40,331 bases of DNA from JAHBXC01 sp964350875 (GTDB lineage Bacteria; Planctomycetota; Phycisphaerae; Phycisphaerales; UBA1924), in the NCBI GenBank assembly GCA_964350875.1, contig CAYGLT010000019.1, positions 1-40,331 of the forward strand, in the 5' to 3' direction. Positions within the stretch are counted from its first letter, which is position 1. Each line of letters begins with the position of its first letter. This document shows, piece by piece, positions 8,115 to 15,826 of the stretch. The notes below the pieces were generated by a model that saw only the letters and a list, made by a program, of their open reading frames with translations, ran no database searches and was not told the DNA's origin. Both the position numbers and the translations under genes were made by a program.

Positions 8115-9044
8115 ATGCAAGGCGTCGAACTCAAGCAAGGAAGCGCGGCCATGGCCGGAGACATCACCGTCCAGCGGGTCGATCTGGAGTCCGGATCGGC
8201 GTGGTCCGACCTCATGGGAGGCGCCGCCCGCCTGGATGTCTCCATCCACGACCACGGGCTCTGCTCGCTCATCGATGTCATGCCCCGCCTCGTTCCCGAG
8301 GGCCACACCGCCGATCAGGCGATCGTGCAGGCCGCCCGCGTGTCCTACGGCGCCGGGACCAAGAAGGTGAACGAGGACCGCGGCCTCATCCGCTACCTCC
8401 TCCGCCACCGCCACACGACCCCCTTCGAGATGGTCGAGTTCAAGTTCCATGTGCGCATGCCCATCTTCGTGGCGCGCCAATGGATCAGGCATCGCACGGC
8501 CAATGTCAACGAATACTCGGCGCGCTATTCGATCGTTCCCGACCGCTTCTACCGCCCGTCGCGCGACGACATCCGCCAGCAGAGCAAGTCCAACCGGCAG
8601 GGCCGAGACGAACTCATCGACGACGCGACCGCCGACGCGTTCCTGAAGTACCTCGACAAGGCCGAGGCGCTCCACGACGAGTACATGAAACTCACCGAGC
8701 AGGGGCTCGCTCGCGAGATCGCGCGCATCGGCCTGCCTCAGAGCGTGTACACCGAGTGGTACTGGAAGATCGACCTCCACAACCTGCTTCGGTTCCTCTC
8801 CCTGCGCATCGACGAGCACGCGCAGAAGGAGATCCGCGACTTCGCGCGGGCCATGCTCGCGCTGATCGAGCCGATGTGCCCGTGGACGGTCGAAGCGTGG
8901 CGCGACTACGAACTCGAGTCCGTGCGACTCACGCGGCTGGAGATCGAGGCGATCCGCAACGGCGCCGCGCAACTCGCGAGCGACAACAAACGCGAGCAGG
9001 CCGAGTGGGACGCGAAGCGCGCGAAGTTCGGGCTCGACGGCTGA
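8115..9044 (+). CDS. thyX: FAD-dependent thymidylate synthase ThyX
   Basis: 309 residues. ThyX makes dTMP from dUMP using methylene-tetrahydrofolate, FAD and NADPH. The ThyX signature RHRTANVNEYSAR lies at 125-137; its sixth position is Asn where the textbook motif has Ser, a variant I recall from many bacterial ThyX. ATG 8115 is chosen for the GGAGGGA Shine-Dalgarno sequence at 8104-8110. The protein is somewhat longer than the usual 220-260 residues, because of about 40 extra residues at the N terminus and a charged tail. No folate-dependent ThyA is seen in the window. It stands alone, convergent with the gene ending at 9048. Confidence 0.95.
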   Translation: MQGVELKQGSAAMAGDITVQRVDLESGSAWSDLMGGAARLDVSIHDHGLCSLIDVMPRLVPEGHTADQAIVQAARVSYGAGTKKVNEDRGLIRYLLRHRHTTPFEMVEFKFHVRMPIFVARQWIRHRTANVNEYSARYSIVPDRFYRPSRDDIRQQSKSNRQGRDELIDDATADAFLKYLDKAEALHDEYMKLTEQGLAREIARIGLPQSVYTEWYWKIDLHNLLRFLSLRIDEHAQKEIRDFARAMLALIEPMCPWTVEAWRDYELESVRLTRLEIEAIRNGAAQLASDNKREQAEWDAKRAKFGLDG

Positions 9045-9047
9045 CGA

Positions 9048-9542
9048 TCAATCCTTGGGCGTATCGCCGCGCGCCTGCGCGAGCAGCGCGTCGATATCGA
9101 TGGTCTTGAGGTCCATCGACTCGGGGTCCATGCCCAGCGCGCGGAGCGCCGAGAGGAGCGCCGGGTCCATCGCGGGCGCCGCGGCGGGGGGCGGGGCCTT
9201 CTCCGCCTGCTTCGGTCGCGCGACCGTCGGCGTGCGCGCGGCTATTTTCGCCTGCGCCGCCGCCAGAGGGTCGCGCTTCTTCGCGGCCTCGAGCAACTTC
9301 GCCCGCTCGGCGGGGCTGAGCGACTTCGCCGCGCCGAAAACGGTCACATTCGCGCTCCCGTTCTCTGCGCCCGCGTCGCCGGGCAGCGCGACGGAATGGC
9401 CCGCGCCGGTCAGCAGGGACATCGTTCCCTTGTGCTGATCGATCGACGACATGGCGCCGTCCAGCATCCCCGGGAGTTTCCAGCCGAGCACGCACACGGA
9501 CACGCACGCGAGTCCGACACGGATCATCAGGCGGCGGTTCAT
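9048..9542 (-). CDS. Small exported or membrane-anchored protein, unknown family
   Basis: 164 residues from ATG 9542 (AGAGGG close upstream). A single N-terminal hydrophobic segment (MIRVGLACVSVCVLGW, about 6-21) could be a signal peptide or anchor; two Cys lie in it but no clear lipobox. The rest is Ala/Lys/Pro-rich: a helix-forming 'SPAERAKLLEAAKKRDPLAAAQ' type stretch near 74-96, a Pro/Ala linker, and an acidic C-terminal helix with repeated D/L (DPALLSALRALGMDPESMDL). I do not recognise it. It lies 97 bases downstream of rnhA on the same strand and converges on thyX with a gap of three bases. Confidence 0.7.
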   Translation of the reverse strand: MNRRLMIRVGLACVSVCVLGWKLPGMLDGAMSSIDQHKGTMSLLTGAGHSVALPGDAGAENGSANVTVFGAAKSLSPAERAKLLEAAKKRDPLAAAQAKIAARTPTVARPKQAEKAPPPAAAPAMDPALLSALRALGMDPESMDLKTIDIDALLAQARGDTPKD

Positions 9543-9639
9543 GCCCTCTGAATCGGCTCAATCCCCACGCCGCTGACCCGATCCATCCCCGGTGATCGGA
9601 CCTTCGCGCGGCCAACCGGCGCAGTTTCACCATCCCCGC

Positions 9640-10113
9640 TCAGGCACGCTCGGCGACCAGCGCTTCTCGGGCCGCCACGGCCATCTGATCGCACCGCTCG
9701 TTCTCGGGGTGCTCGCTGTGCCCTCGGATCCAGTGGAAGCGGAGCGTGTGGTTCTTCCGGAGGTCGTCGAGTTGGCGCCAGAGGTCTTCGTTCTTGACCG
9801 GCTGCTTGCTCGCGGTGCGCCAGCCGCGCTTGATCCAGTTGTCCATCCACTCTTTCAGGCCCTTCAGGACATACTGGCTGTCGGAGGTGAGGTCGACGAC
9901 CGAGGGCCGCTTGATCGCGCGGAGGCCCTCGATCACCGCCATCAGTTCCATGCGGTTGTTGGTCGTATCGAACTCGGCGCCCGCGCGCTCGCGGACCGTC
10001 CCCGACGCCGGGTGCTTGAGCACATACGCCCAACCGCCCGGCCCGGGGTTGCCCGAGCACGCGCCGTCGGTGAAGAGATGGACATTCGGCCTGGAATCGC
10101 CCTCTGTGGTCAC
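9640..10113 (-). CDS. rnhA: Ribonuclease HI
   Basis: 157 residues from GTG 10113. RNase HI cuts the RNA strand of RNA-DNA hybrids in the cytoplasm. All catalytic acids are present: D16 (FTDGACSGNPGPGG), E56 (NNRMEL), D78 (TSDSQYV) and D142 (NERCDQ), with H132 in the flexible loop; length is normal. The GTG overlaps the stop of the upstream PEP-CTERM gene (GTGA, 10110-10113), which would couple their translation. However, there is no Shine-Dalgarno sequence, and a TACACT box (10120-10125) lies 6 bases upstream of the GTG, so it may also have its own leaderless transcript. Confidence 0.95.
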   Translation of the reverse strand: MTTEGDSRPNVHLFTDGACSGNPGPGGWAYVLKHPASGTVRERAGAEFDTTNNRMELMAVIEGLRAIKRPSVVDLTSDSQYVLKGLKEWMDNWIKRGWRTASKQPVKNEDLWRQLDDLRKNHTLRFHWIRGHSEHPENERCDQMAVAAREALVAERA

Positions 10114-10769
10114 GCGGGCAGTGTAGGTCTCTGCGCGCGGCGCCGCCGACCGATCAGCCCGAGCGCCGCGCCGCCAACGACCCACACCGCGCTCGCGGGC
10201 GCCGGGATGTTCAGCCACTCAACATTGTCGAACGAGAACTCCTCGCCCTCATAACCCGCGACGAGACGGACATCGTGGAACATCGAACTCGTGACAAAGC
10301 CGAGGAAGCCGCCCTCGTTCTCCTCGAAGTAGTGGCCGAAATTCATCAGCGCGTCACCAAATTGCCCGATGAGCCCGCCCGAGTCAGTCGTCCCCGAGAA
10401 CTCAGCCGCCCACGCGAAGGCGCCGCCCGTCAGCCGCAGTTCGATCCACGGTGTGGAGTCGTAGAGGGAGACTTCGACGAAGTTCGACCCGTCGAGATTG
10501 CCCGGAACCCCGCCGTCGCGGATCGCCATACGGGCGCCGTAGAAGGTCGAGAGTCGCAGACCCTGGATCCCGGTGTGCAGGGACGAGTTGTCGGCGATGT
10601 CCTGCGGGCTCACGGCGTTGAAGTCCTCAGCCCCGAACCGCATCGCCTCGGTGGCCTCGGCGAGCCATTCGTCCCGATCCCGGAAGACACGCAGGCCGTA
10701 TTCACCGGCCGCGGCCGCTGACTGGATGAGCAGCGCGGCCAGCGTTCCGAACACAACAGTCGGGTTCAT
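10110..10769 (-). CDS. Exported protein with PEP-CTERM-like tail
   Basis: 219 residues from ATG 10769, with GGGAGA upstream. A signal peptide (MNPTVVFGTLAALLIQSAAA) is followed by a beta-rich domain of about 170 residues containing DSTPWIELRLTGGAFAWAAE and a 'FSFDNVEW' strand near the end. This layout is common in PEP-CTERM proteins that hold a carbohydrate-binding-like jelly roll. The tail is IPAPASAVWVVGGAALGLIG followed by four Arg, a PAP-type sorting signal. Its stop overlaps the rnhA start by four bases, an odd partner for a surface protein. The specific role is unknown. Confidence 0.83.
   Translation of the reverse strand: MNPTVVFGTLAALLIQSAAAAGEYGLRVFRDRDEWLAEATEAMRFGAEDFNAVSPQDIADNSSLHTGIQGLRLSTFYGARMAIRDGGVPGNLDGSNFVEVSLYDSTPWIELRLTGGAFAWAAEFSGTTDSGGLIGQFGDALMNFGHYFEENEGGFLGFVTSSMFHDVRLVAGYEGEEFSFDNVEWLNIPAPASAVWVVGGAALGLIGRRRRAQRPTLPA
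10120..10125 (-). promoter_or_regulatory. -10 box adjoining the rnhA start
   Basis: TACACT on the minus strand, 6 bases upstream of GTG 10113 and inside the end of the PEP-CTERM gene. It would give rnhA a leaderless transcript independent of the upstream gene. Confidence 0.5.
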
Positions 10770-10880
10770 CGCGAATCTCCCGTGCGGTCGCAGGTGAGCG
10801 TCCCGGAAAGTGTCCGCGATTTTCGCCGCGAGAGCAAGCGAAAACCCCGCTCGGAACGGTGCGCTGGGGCCCGACCGATC

Positions 10881-10886
10881 TACTAT
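10881..10886 (+). promoter_or_regulatory. -10 box adjoining the purL start
   Basis: TACTAT, 7 bases before ATG 10894. No Shine-Dalgarno sequence and no good -35 hexamer are visible. Confidence 0.6.
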
Positions 10887-10893
10887 CTGGCAC

Positions 10894-13800
10894 ATGAGCC
10901 CGACCACCGCCGCCGCTCCTTCCAAGTCGCCCGCCAAGGTCCACCGGATCGAGGTCACGCCGGCCCCGGGCCGCGAAGACGCCCGAGGCGCCGCCCTTCG
11001 CCGCGACGCCGCAGCGCTCGGCATCTCCGCGAAGGCGGTCCGCTCCAGCAAGATCTACCTCGTGGAAGCATCGCTCAACGAAGCGCAACTGGACGAACTC
11101 GCCGCCAGACTCCTCGCTGATCCTGTGCTCGAACGCGCCACGATCGGGGTTTCACCGGCAACCGACGCGCAGACCGTCGAGATCCATCCGCTCCCGGGCG
11201 TGATGGACCCCGTCGCACAGACCGTCCGCGACGCGGCCCGTGAACTGCTCGGCGTGGATGACCTCGCCGTCGCGACCGGCGCTCGCTACGACATCGAGGG
11301 CGTCAGCGCCGACGAGGCCGAGACCCTCGCCCGCCGCCTGCTCGCCAACACCGTCATCCAGGCCGTGCACTTCGAGCCCTTCGTGCCCGGCTCGCTGCCG
11401 CGCGGCGGGGGGTACGACCTCAAGGTCGGCCGCGTTGAGATCCGTGACCTCGACGACGCCGCGCTCGAACGCCTCTCGCGCGAGGGCCACCTCTTCCTCG
11501 ACCTGCACGAGATGCACGCGATCCAGGCGCACTACGCGTCCATCGGCCGCGAGCCGACCGACATCGAACTCGAAACGCTCGCCCAGACCTGGTCCGAGCA
11601 TTGCGTGCACAAGACGCTGAAGAGCACCATCTCGTACACGGGCGCCGCGATCGCCGACGACCGCATCGACTGGTCGAACCGGCCGGGCCACGAGCGATTG
11701 ACTGACGGCTCGATCGTCGTCCACAACCTGCTCAAGAGCACCGTCGCCGCGGCCACGCACGAACTCATCAAAGAAGGCGTCGACTGGACGCTCTCCGTTT
11801 TCGTTGACAACGCGGGCATCATCGCGTTCGACGAACACCACGCGGTGTGCATCAAGGTCGAGACCCACAACCATCCCTCGGCGATCGAACCGTACGGCGG
11901 CGCCGCGACGGGCGTGGGCGGGTGCATCCGCGATGTCATCGGCACCGGCCTTGCTGCAAAACCCATCGCCAACACGGATGTGTTCTGCGTCGCGCACCCC
12001 GACATCGAGTCCGTGCCTTCCGGGTGTCTGCACCCGAAGCGCGTGCTCACGCAGGTCGCCGCCGGCGTGCGCGACTACGGCAACCGGATGGGCATCCCGA
12101 CCGTCAACGGGGCCGTGTACTTCGACGACCGCTATGTCGGAAACCCCCTCGTGTATTGCGGCTGCGTAGGCGTCATGCCGCGCGACAAGATCCGCGGCAG
12201 CGCACGCCCGGGCGATGTGATCGTGGCGCTCGGCGGGCGCACCGGACGCGACGGCATCCACGGCGCGACGTTCTCCTCCGCCGAACTGACCGACACGCAC
12301 GCCGATGAATTCTCCCACGCCGTGCAGATCGGCAACGCGATCGAAGAGAAGCGTCTGCTCGACGCCATCCTCCGCGCTCGCGACGCGGGCCCCAACGACG
12401 CGCCGCTCTACTCGGCCATCACCGATTGCGGCGCCGGCGGGTTCTCGTCGGCGGTGGGGGAGATGGGCGAATCCGTCGGCGCCGAGGTCCACCTCGACCG
12501 CGCGCCGCTCAAGTACGACGGGCTGTCGTACACAGAGATCTGGGTCAGCGAGGCGCAGGAACGCATGGTGCTCGCCGTCCCGCGCGAGAACATCGCCGCG
12601 CTCCGCGCCATCTGCGACGAGGAGCATGTCGAACTCGCCGAACTCGGAACTTTCGGCACGCCCGACCGCGAACTCGTGCTCCACTACCGGGGCACAGAGG
12701 TCGGTCGCCTGTCGATGGAACTGCTCCACGAGGGCATCCCGACGCCGACGCGCGTCGCCGAGTGGAATCCGACGGCGCCGAAGCACGACGAAGCCGCACG
12801 CGAGATCAACGCCGAGGACGCGCTGCTCGCGCTGCTCGCGCACCCCAACATCGCCAGCAAGCGCTGGATCGTCAGCCAGTACGACCATGAGGTGCAGGGC
12901 GGCACGGCGATCAAGCCGTTCGTGGGTGTTGCGGGCGTCGGCCCGGGCGACGCGAGCGTGGTGCATCCCGTGCCCGGTTCGCCGCGCGCCCTCGCGATCG
13001 GTTGCGGCCTCGCGGTCGGCGTGGGCGATCCCGCGCTGGGCGGCGACCCGTACGAGATGGCGCTCGCGGGCATCGACGAGTGCGTGCGCAACCTCGTGTG
13101 CGTCGGCGCCGATCCCTCGCGCGTCGCGATCCTCGACAACTTCTGCTGGCCGAGTTGCAAGAAGCCCGCGAATCTTGGCTCGCTCGTCCGCGCGGCCGAG
13201 GGCTGCTACGACGCCGCCAAGGCGTACAAGACCCCCTTCGTCTCGGGCAAGGACTCGCTCAACAACCAGTTCACCACCGACGACGGGCGCACCATCGAGA
13301 TCCCGCCCACGCTGCTCATCTCGGGCATCGGCATCGTCGAGCACATTGAGCGCGGCGTGACGAGCGACATGAAGCACACGGGCAGCGCCCTCGTGCTCGT
13401 CGGCGCCGGTCAGGAAGAACTCGGCGGCAGCCACTTCCAGAAACTCGGCGCGACGATCACCAACCCCGCGATCCCCGTGACCTGCCTCGAGTCCGGCCCG
13501 CGCAACGCGCACGCCGTCGCGTCGCTCCTTGCGGACGGCCTCGTCCGCGCGGCCCACGACTGCTCCGACGGCGGCGTGCTCACCGCGGTCGCCGAGATGC
13601 TCATCGGCTCGGCCGATCCGGACGGAAAGAACGCGCTGGGCGCGAACATCGACCTCGGCGTGCTTCAGGGACTCGCGCGTGCGCAACACACCCTCTCGCC
13701 CGCCGCGGCGCTCTTCGGCGAGGCGCCGAGCCGGTATGTGCTGGAAGTCGACCCGAACCGACTCGAAGACGCGCTCCGCGCACTCGTGGGCGTGCGCCAC

Positions 13801-13911
13801 GCGGTCATCGGATCGGTCAACGACGGGGGTCGGCTCGCGGTCAAGGGTGCGAATGTGGATCTGCCCGTCGCGAATCTGCGCAAGGCGTGGCTCGGCACGC
13901 TCGACTGGTGA
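10894..13911 (+). CDS. purL: Phosphoribosylformylglycinamidine synthase, PurS-PurS-PurL fusion
   Basis: 1005 residues from ATG 10894. It makes FGAM from FGAR, ATP and ammonia in purine synthesis; the ammonia comes from PurQ, encoded nearby. The N terminus carries two successive PurS-like domains: about 16-87 (from VHRIEVTPAPG to VLERATIG) and about 92-163 (from TVEIHPLPGVMDP to LLANTVIQ). The PurL core follows, with HNHPSAIEPYGGAATGVGG and later NFCWP, GKDSLNNQF and HDCSDGG motifs of its two AIR-synthase-type halves. Small PurL proteins (about 740 residues) use a separate PurS dimer; here the pair is fused in cis, explaining the extra length. The fusion is not a frameshift: the frame is clean. 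The start codon lacks a Shine-Dalgarno sequence. Confidence 0.94.
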   Translation: MSPTTAAAPSKSPAKVHRIEVTPAPGREDARGAALRRDAAALGISAKAVRSSKIYLVEASLNEAQLDELAARLLADPVLERATIGVSPATDAQTVEIHPLPGVMDPVAQTVRDAARELLGVDDLAVATGARYDIEGVSADEAETLARRLLANTVIQAVHFEPFVPGSLPRGGGYDLKVGRVEIRDLDDAALERLSREGHLFLDLHEMHAIQAHYASIGREPTDIELETLAQTWSEHCVHKTLKSTISYTGAAIADDRIDWSNRPGHERLTDGSIVVHNLLKSTVAAATHELIKEGVDWTLSVFVDNAGIIAFDEHHAVCIKVETHNHPSAIEPYGGAATGVGGCIRDVIGTGLAAKPIANTDVFCVAHPDIESVPSGCLHPKRVLTQVAAGVRDYGNRMGIPTVNGAVYFDDRYVGNPLVYCGCVGVMPRDKIRGSARPGDVIVALGGRTGRDGIHGATFSSAELTDTHADEFSHAVQIGNAIEEKRLLDAILRARDAGPNDAPLYSAITDCGAGGFSSAVGEMGESVGAEVHLDRAPLKYDGLSYTEIWVSEAQERMVLAVPRENIAALRAICDEEHVELAELGTFGTPDRELVLHYRGTEVGRLSMELLHEGIPTPTRVAEWNPTAPKHDEAAREINAEDALLALLAHPNIASKRWIVSQYDHEVQGGTAIKPFVGVAGVGPGDASVVHPVPGSPRALAIGCGLAVGVGDPALGGDPYEMALAGIDECVRNLVCVGADPSRVAILDNFCWPSCKKPANLGSLVRAAEGCYDAAKAYKTPFVSGKDSLNNQFTTDDGRTIEIPPTLLISGIGIVEHIERGVTSDMKHTGSALVLVGAGQEELGGSHFQKLGATITNPAIPVTCLESGPRNAHAVASLLADGLVRAAHDCSDGGVLTAVAEMLIGSADPDGKNALGANIDLGVLQGLARAQHTLSPAAALFGEAPSRYVLEVDPNRLEDALRALVGVRHAVIGSVNDGGRLAVKGANVDLPVANLRKAWLGTLDW

Positions 13912-13925
13912 GCGCACGAGAAAGG

Positions 13926-13952
13926 GGCGGGGGGTCTGTCAGGACGCCCGCC
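13926..13952. terminator. Possible weak terminator between purL and the convergent small gene
   Basis: A GC-only 6-bp stem (13926-13931 with 13947-13952) with a 15-base loop lies between the two convergent genes. The T runs beside it are short on both strands, so its strength is doubtful. Confidence 0.35.
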
Positions 13953-13989
13953 GCCCGGTCGTTTGGTGGTCAGCCATACTGCCTCTCGA

Positions 13990-14115
13990 TCAGGCGGCGA
14001 TCAGGACCGCGATGACGGCGACCGAGGCCGCGAGGCCCAAGGCGCCCCAGAACGCGGCGATCTGACGCTCGTTGTGGCAACCGAACTGATTCCGGCCGAG
14101 GGTGAACTTCACCAT
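13990..14115 (-). CDS. 41-residue membrane peptide, unknown
   Basis: 41 residues: a basic, polar N-terminal half (MVKFTLGRNQFGCHNERQ) and one C-terminal membrane helix (IAAFWGALGLAASVAVIAVL). It is taken as real because a strong AGGAAGGAG Shine-Dalgarno sequence sits a normal distance before ATG 14115, and a recognisable promoter lies about 90 bases upstream. The long minus-strand frame that runs through it from 15474 is the shadow of purQ and the regulator. It is divergent from the XRE-cupin gene and convergent with purL. A single helix, one Cys-His pair and small size suggest a regulatory or stress membrane peptide; that is inference only. No relatives are recognised. Confidence 0.7.
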   Translation of the reverse strand: MVKFTLGRNQFGCHNERQIAAFWGALGLAASVAVIAVLIAA

Positions 14116-14193
14116 GGCGAACTCCTTCCTGGAGCCCGGACCCCGTCGGGCCCTTTGCTGGGGGCTGCCTTGGGGGTCGAACACGGGTCGTCC

Positions 14194-14243
14194 GTTCGCT
14201 ATAGTGTACGGTTGTTCGCCATTGGAGTTCAAGTTCGCGATAG
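14194..14243. promoter_or_regulatory. Divergent promoter with three operator-like repeats
   Basis: GTTCGCNATWG occurs three times in the same direction: 14194-14204, 14214-14224 and 14233-14243, with steps of 20 and 19 bases. The minus-strand promoter of the 41-residue peptide lies within them: -35 TTGAAC (14227-14232) and -10 TACACT (14203-14208), 18 bases apart. This is the layout of an operator bound by several dimers on one face of DNA; the adjacent XRE-cupin protein is the obvious candidate. Confidence 0.65.
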
Positions 14244-14283
14244 AGAATTTTGATTTTCTCGCGCCGTTTGGGAGGTCGCTGCC

Positions 14284-14904
14284 ATGGATGTCGGACCGCA
14301 TATCGCCGCTCGCCGGGCCCAACTCGGCCTGACCCTCGCCCAACTCGCCGAGAAATCGGGTGTCAGCAAGGCCATGCTGTGCGATGTCGAGGCCAGCAAG
14401 AAGAACCCAACGGTCCGCGTGCTTCACCAGATCGCTCTCGGGCTGGATTGCACGATCTCCGACCTTCTCGATGTCGATCCCACGCCCCGGCTCGACCACA
14501 TCAGCCGCGAGGAACGAAAGGTCTTCATCGACCAGGAATCGGGCATCGCCCGCCACCTGCTCGCTCCGGCGCTCATGCGACACGGCATTCAGGTGCTGAT
14601 GTACCACTTCCCCTCGGGCTCGGAGGTCGAATGGGCCGCCGAGATGCCCGGCGTTTTTGAGCACATCACGGTGCTCCGCGGCTCGATGCGCATCACTCTG
14701 GCGGCCGAAACCGTCACCCTCCACGAGGGCGATTCCGTGACCTTCGCCGCCGACCGCATCCTCAGTTGCCACGCCCTCGGCTCGCGTGATGTGCAACTGC
14801 TCATGGTCATGGACTCCACGCAGGTGGGCAAGAGCAACGGCATGGCCATGCCCACGCCGCCCCCGATCACGCCCGACGATGTCGGAAAGACGCCCGCCGA
14901 GTGA
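14284..14904 (+). CDS. XRE-family regulator with C-terminal cupin
   Basis: 206 residues from ATG 14284, with GGGAGG at 14270-14275. Residues 6-62 form an XRE/Cro helix-turn-helix (LTLAQLAEKSGVSKAMLCDVE, with NPTV before the last helix). Residues about 108-178 form a small cupin barrel (FPSGSEVEWAAEMPGVFEHI and TLHEGDSVTFAAD), the usual ligand-sensing half of this family, as in PuuR- and SutR-like proteins. The linker between is 40 residues and the tail is Pro-rich. It probably represses or activates the divergent 41-residue gene and itself through the repeats at 14194-14243. It ends 45 bases before purQ but purQ appears to have its own start signal. The ligand is unknown. Confidence 0.88.
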   Translation: MDVGPHIAARRAQLGLTLAQLAEKSGVSKAMLCDVEASKKNPTVRVLHQIALGLDCTISDLLDVDPTPRLDHISREERKVFIDQESGIARHLLAPALMRHGIQVLMYHFPSGSEVEWAAEMPGVFEHITVLRGSMRITLAAETVTLHEGDSVTFAADRILSCHALGSRDVQLLMVMDSTQVGKSNGMAMPTPPPITPDDVGKTPAE

Positions 14905-14937
14905 CCGCTTTCGCGGGAAACCGGCCCGCGATTCCGC

Positions 14938-14943
14938 AATAAT
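14938..14943 (+). promoter_or_regulatory. -10 box adjoining the purQ start
   Basis: AATAAT, five of six matches to TATAAT, 6 bases before ATG 14950; no Shine-Dalgarno sequence. Confidence 0.55.
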
Positions 14944-14949
14944 CCCTCG

Positions 14950-15777
14950 ATGCCAACCCCGCCCCGCGCCCTCGTCATCCGCACCGCCGGCACCAACTGC
15001 GACGGCGAGATGGTCCGCGCCTTCGAACTCGCGGGCGCCGTCGTCGATCTCGTTCATGTCGATCGCCTTGCCGCCGAGCCCGCGCGCGTGGACGATTTCG
15101 ACCTGATCGGTTTCCCGGGCGGGTTTTCCTACGGCGACGACATCGCCTCGGGCCGCGTGCTCGCATCCAAACTCCGTGAGCGGCTCTGGCCCGCGCTCCG
15201 CGCCGCCGCCGTCCGCGGCTGCCCGATGATCGGCGCCTGCAACGGCTTCCAGGTCATGGTCCAGATCGGTCTCCTCCCCGGACCGATGAACGGCGAGGAA
15301 TGGCCCACCGACGCCGCCCCCGCGCAGTCCTGCGCCTTGGCCGACAACGAGGGCGCTCGGTTCATCGACCGCTGGGTGCGCGTCGAGGCCGAGGCTGATT
15401 CGCCCTGCGTCTGGACCCGACCCCTCGTGGACAGCGAGTTTGTCGACGACGCGATGATGCTCCCCATCGCGCACGGCGAGGGGCGCTTCGTCGCGCAGTC
15501 ACCCGAGGTCCTCAGCGCCCTCAAGAAGGGCGGGCATGTCGCCCTGCGCTACGCCGACCACGACAACCCCAACGGCAGCGAGTCGCGCATCGCGGGCATC
15601 TGTGATTCGACGGGCCGCATCTTCGGGCTCATGCCCCACCCAGAGCGCTACACCGCCTGGACGACCCACCCGTTCTGGACGCGCCTGGATCCCCACGCCC
15701 GCCGAGGCGACACCCCCGGGCTGGCGATGTTCCGCTCCGCCGTCGAGGCCTGCCGCGAGACCGCCGCCGCCCGCTGA
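14950..15777 (+). CDS. purQ: Phosphoribosylformylglycinamidine synthase glutaminase subunit PurQ
   Basis: 275 residues. A class I glutamine amidotransferase that supplies ammonia to PurL. The nucleophile is C97 in GACNGFQ and the rest of the triad is H230 and E232 in MPHPER; the oxyanion region GFPGGFSYGDDIASGR is also clear. It is longer than the typical 220-230 residues of Bacillus-type PurQ, with an insert around 115-150 (TDAAPAQSCALADNEGARF) and thus nearer the amidotransferase domain of large PurL proteins. It is separated from purL by the peptide/regulator pair, but the two subunits must act together. No purS gene is needed because PurS is fused to PurL. Confidence 0.94.
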   Translation: MPTPPRALVIRTAGTNCDGEMVRAFELAGAVVDLVHVDRLAAEPARVDDFDLIGFPGGFSYGDDIASGRVLASKLRERLWPALRAAAVRGCPMIGACNGFQVMVQIGLLPGPMNGEEWPTDAAPAQSCALADNEGARFIDRWVRVEAEADSPCVWTRPLVDSEFVDDAMMLPIAHGEGRFVAQSPEVLSALKKGGHVALRYADHDNPNGSESRIAGICDSTGRIFGLMPHPERYTAWTTHPFWTRLDPHARRGDTPGLAMFRSAVEACRETAAAR

Positions 15778-15814
15778 ACGCGGAGTGTGATTGCTCAACC
15801 CCGAGCGCGTGCGG

Positions 15815-15820
15815 TACCTT
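15815..15820 (+). promoter_or_regulatory. -10 box adjoining the zinc-ribbon operon start
   Basis: TACCTT, 6 bases before ATG 15827. It is the likely promoter of the four-gene operon. Confidence 0.45.
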
Positions 15821-15826
15821 GGTGGG

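Noticed and set aside
11152..13917. Long minus-strand open frame opposite purL (921 codons)
   Set aside because: Composition is Arg/Ala/Val-rich with no motif, and it mirrors purL codon by codon; a GC-rich shadow.
13990..15474. 494-codon minus-strand frame ending in the 41-residue peptide
   Set aside because: Only its last 41 codons have a start, Shine-Dalgarno site and promoter; the rest is antisense to the regulator and purQ.
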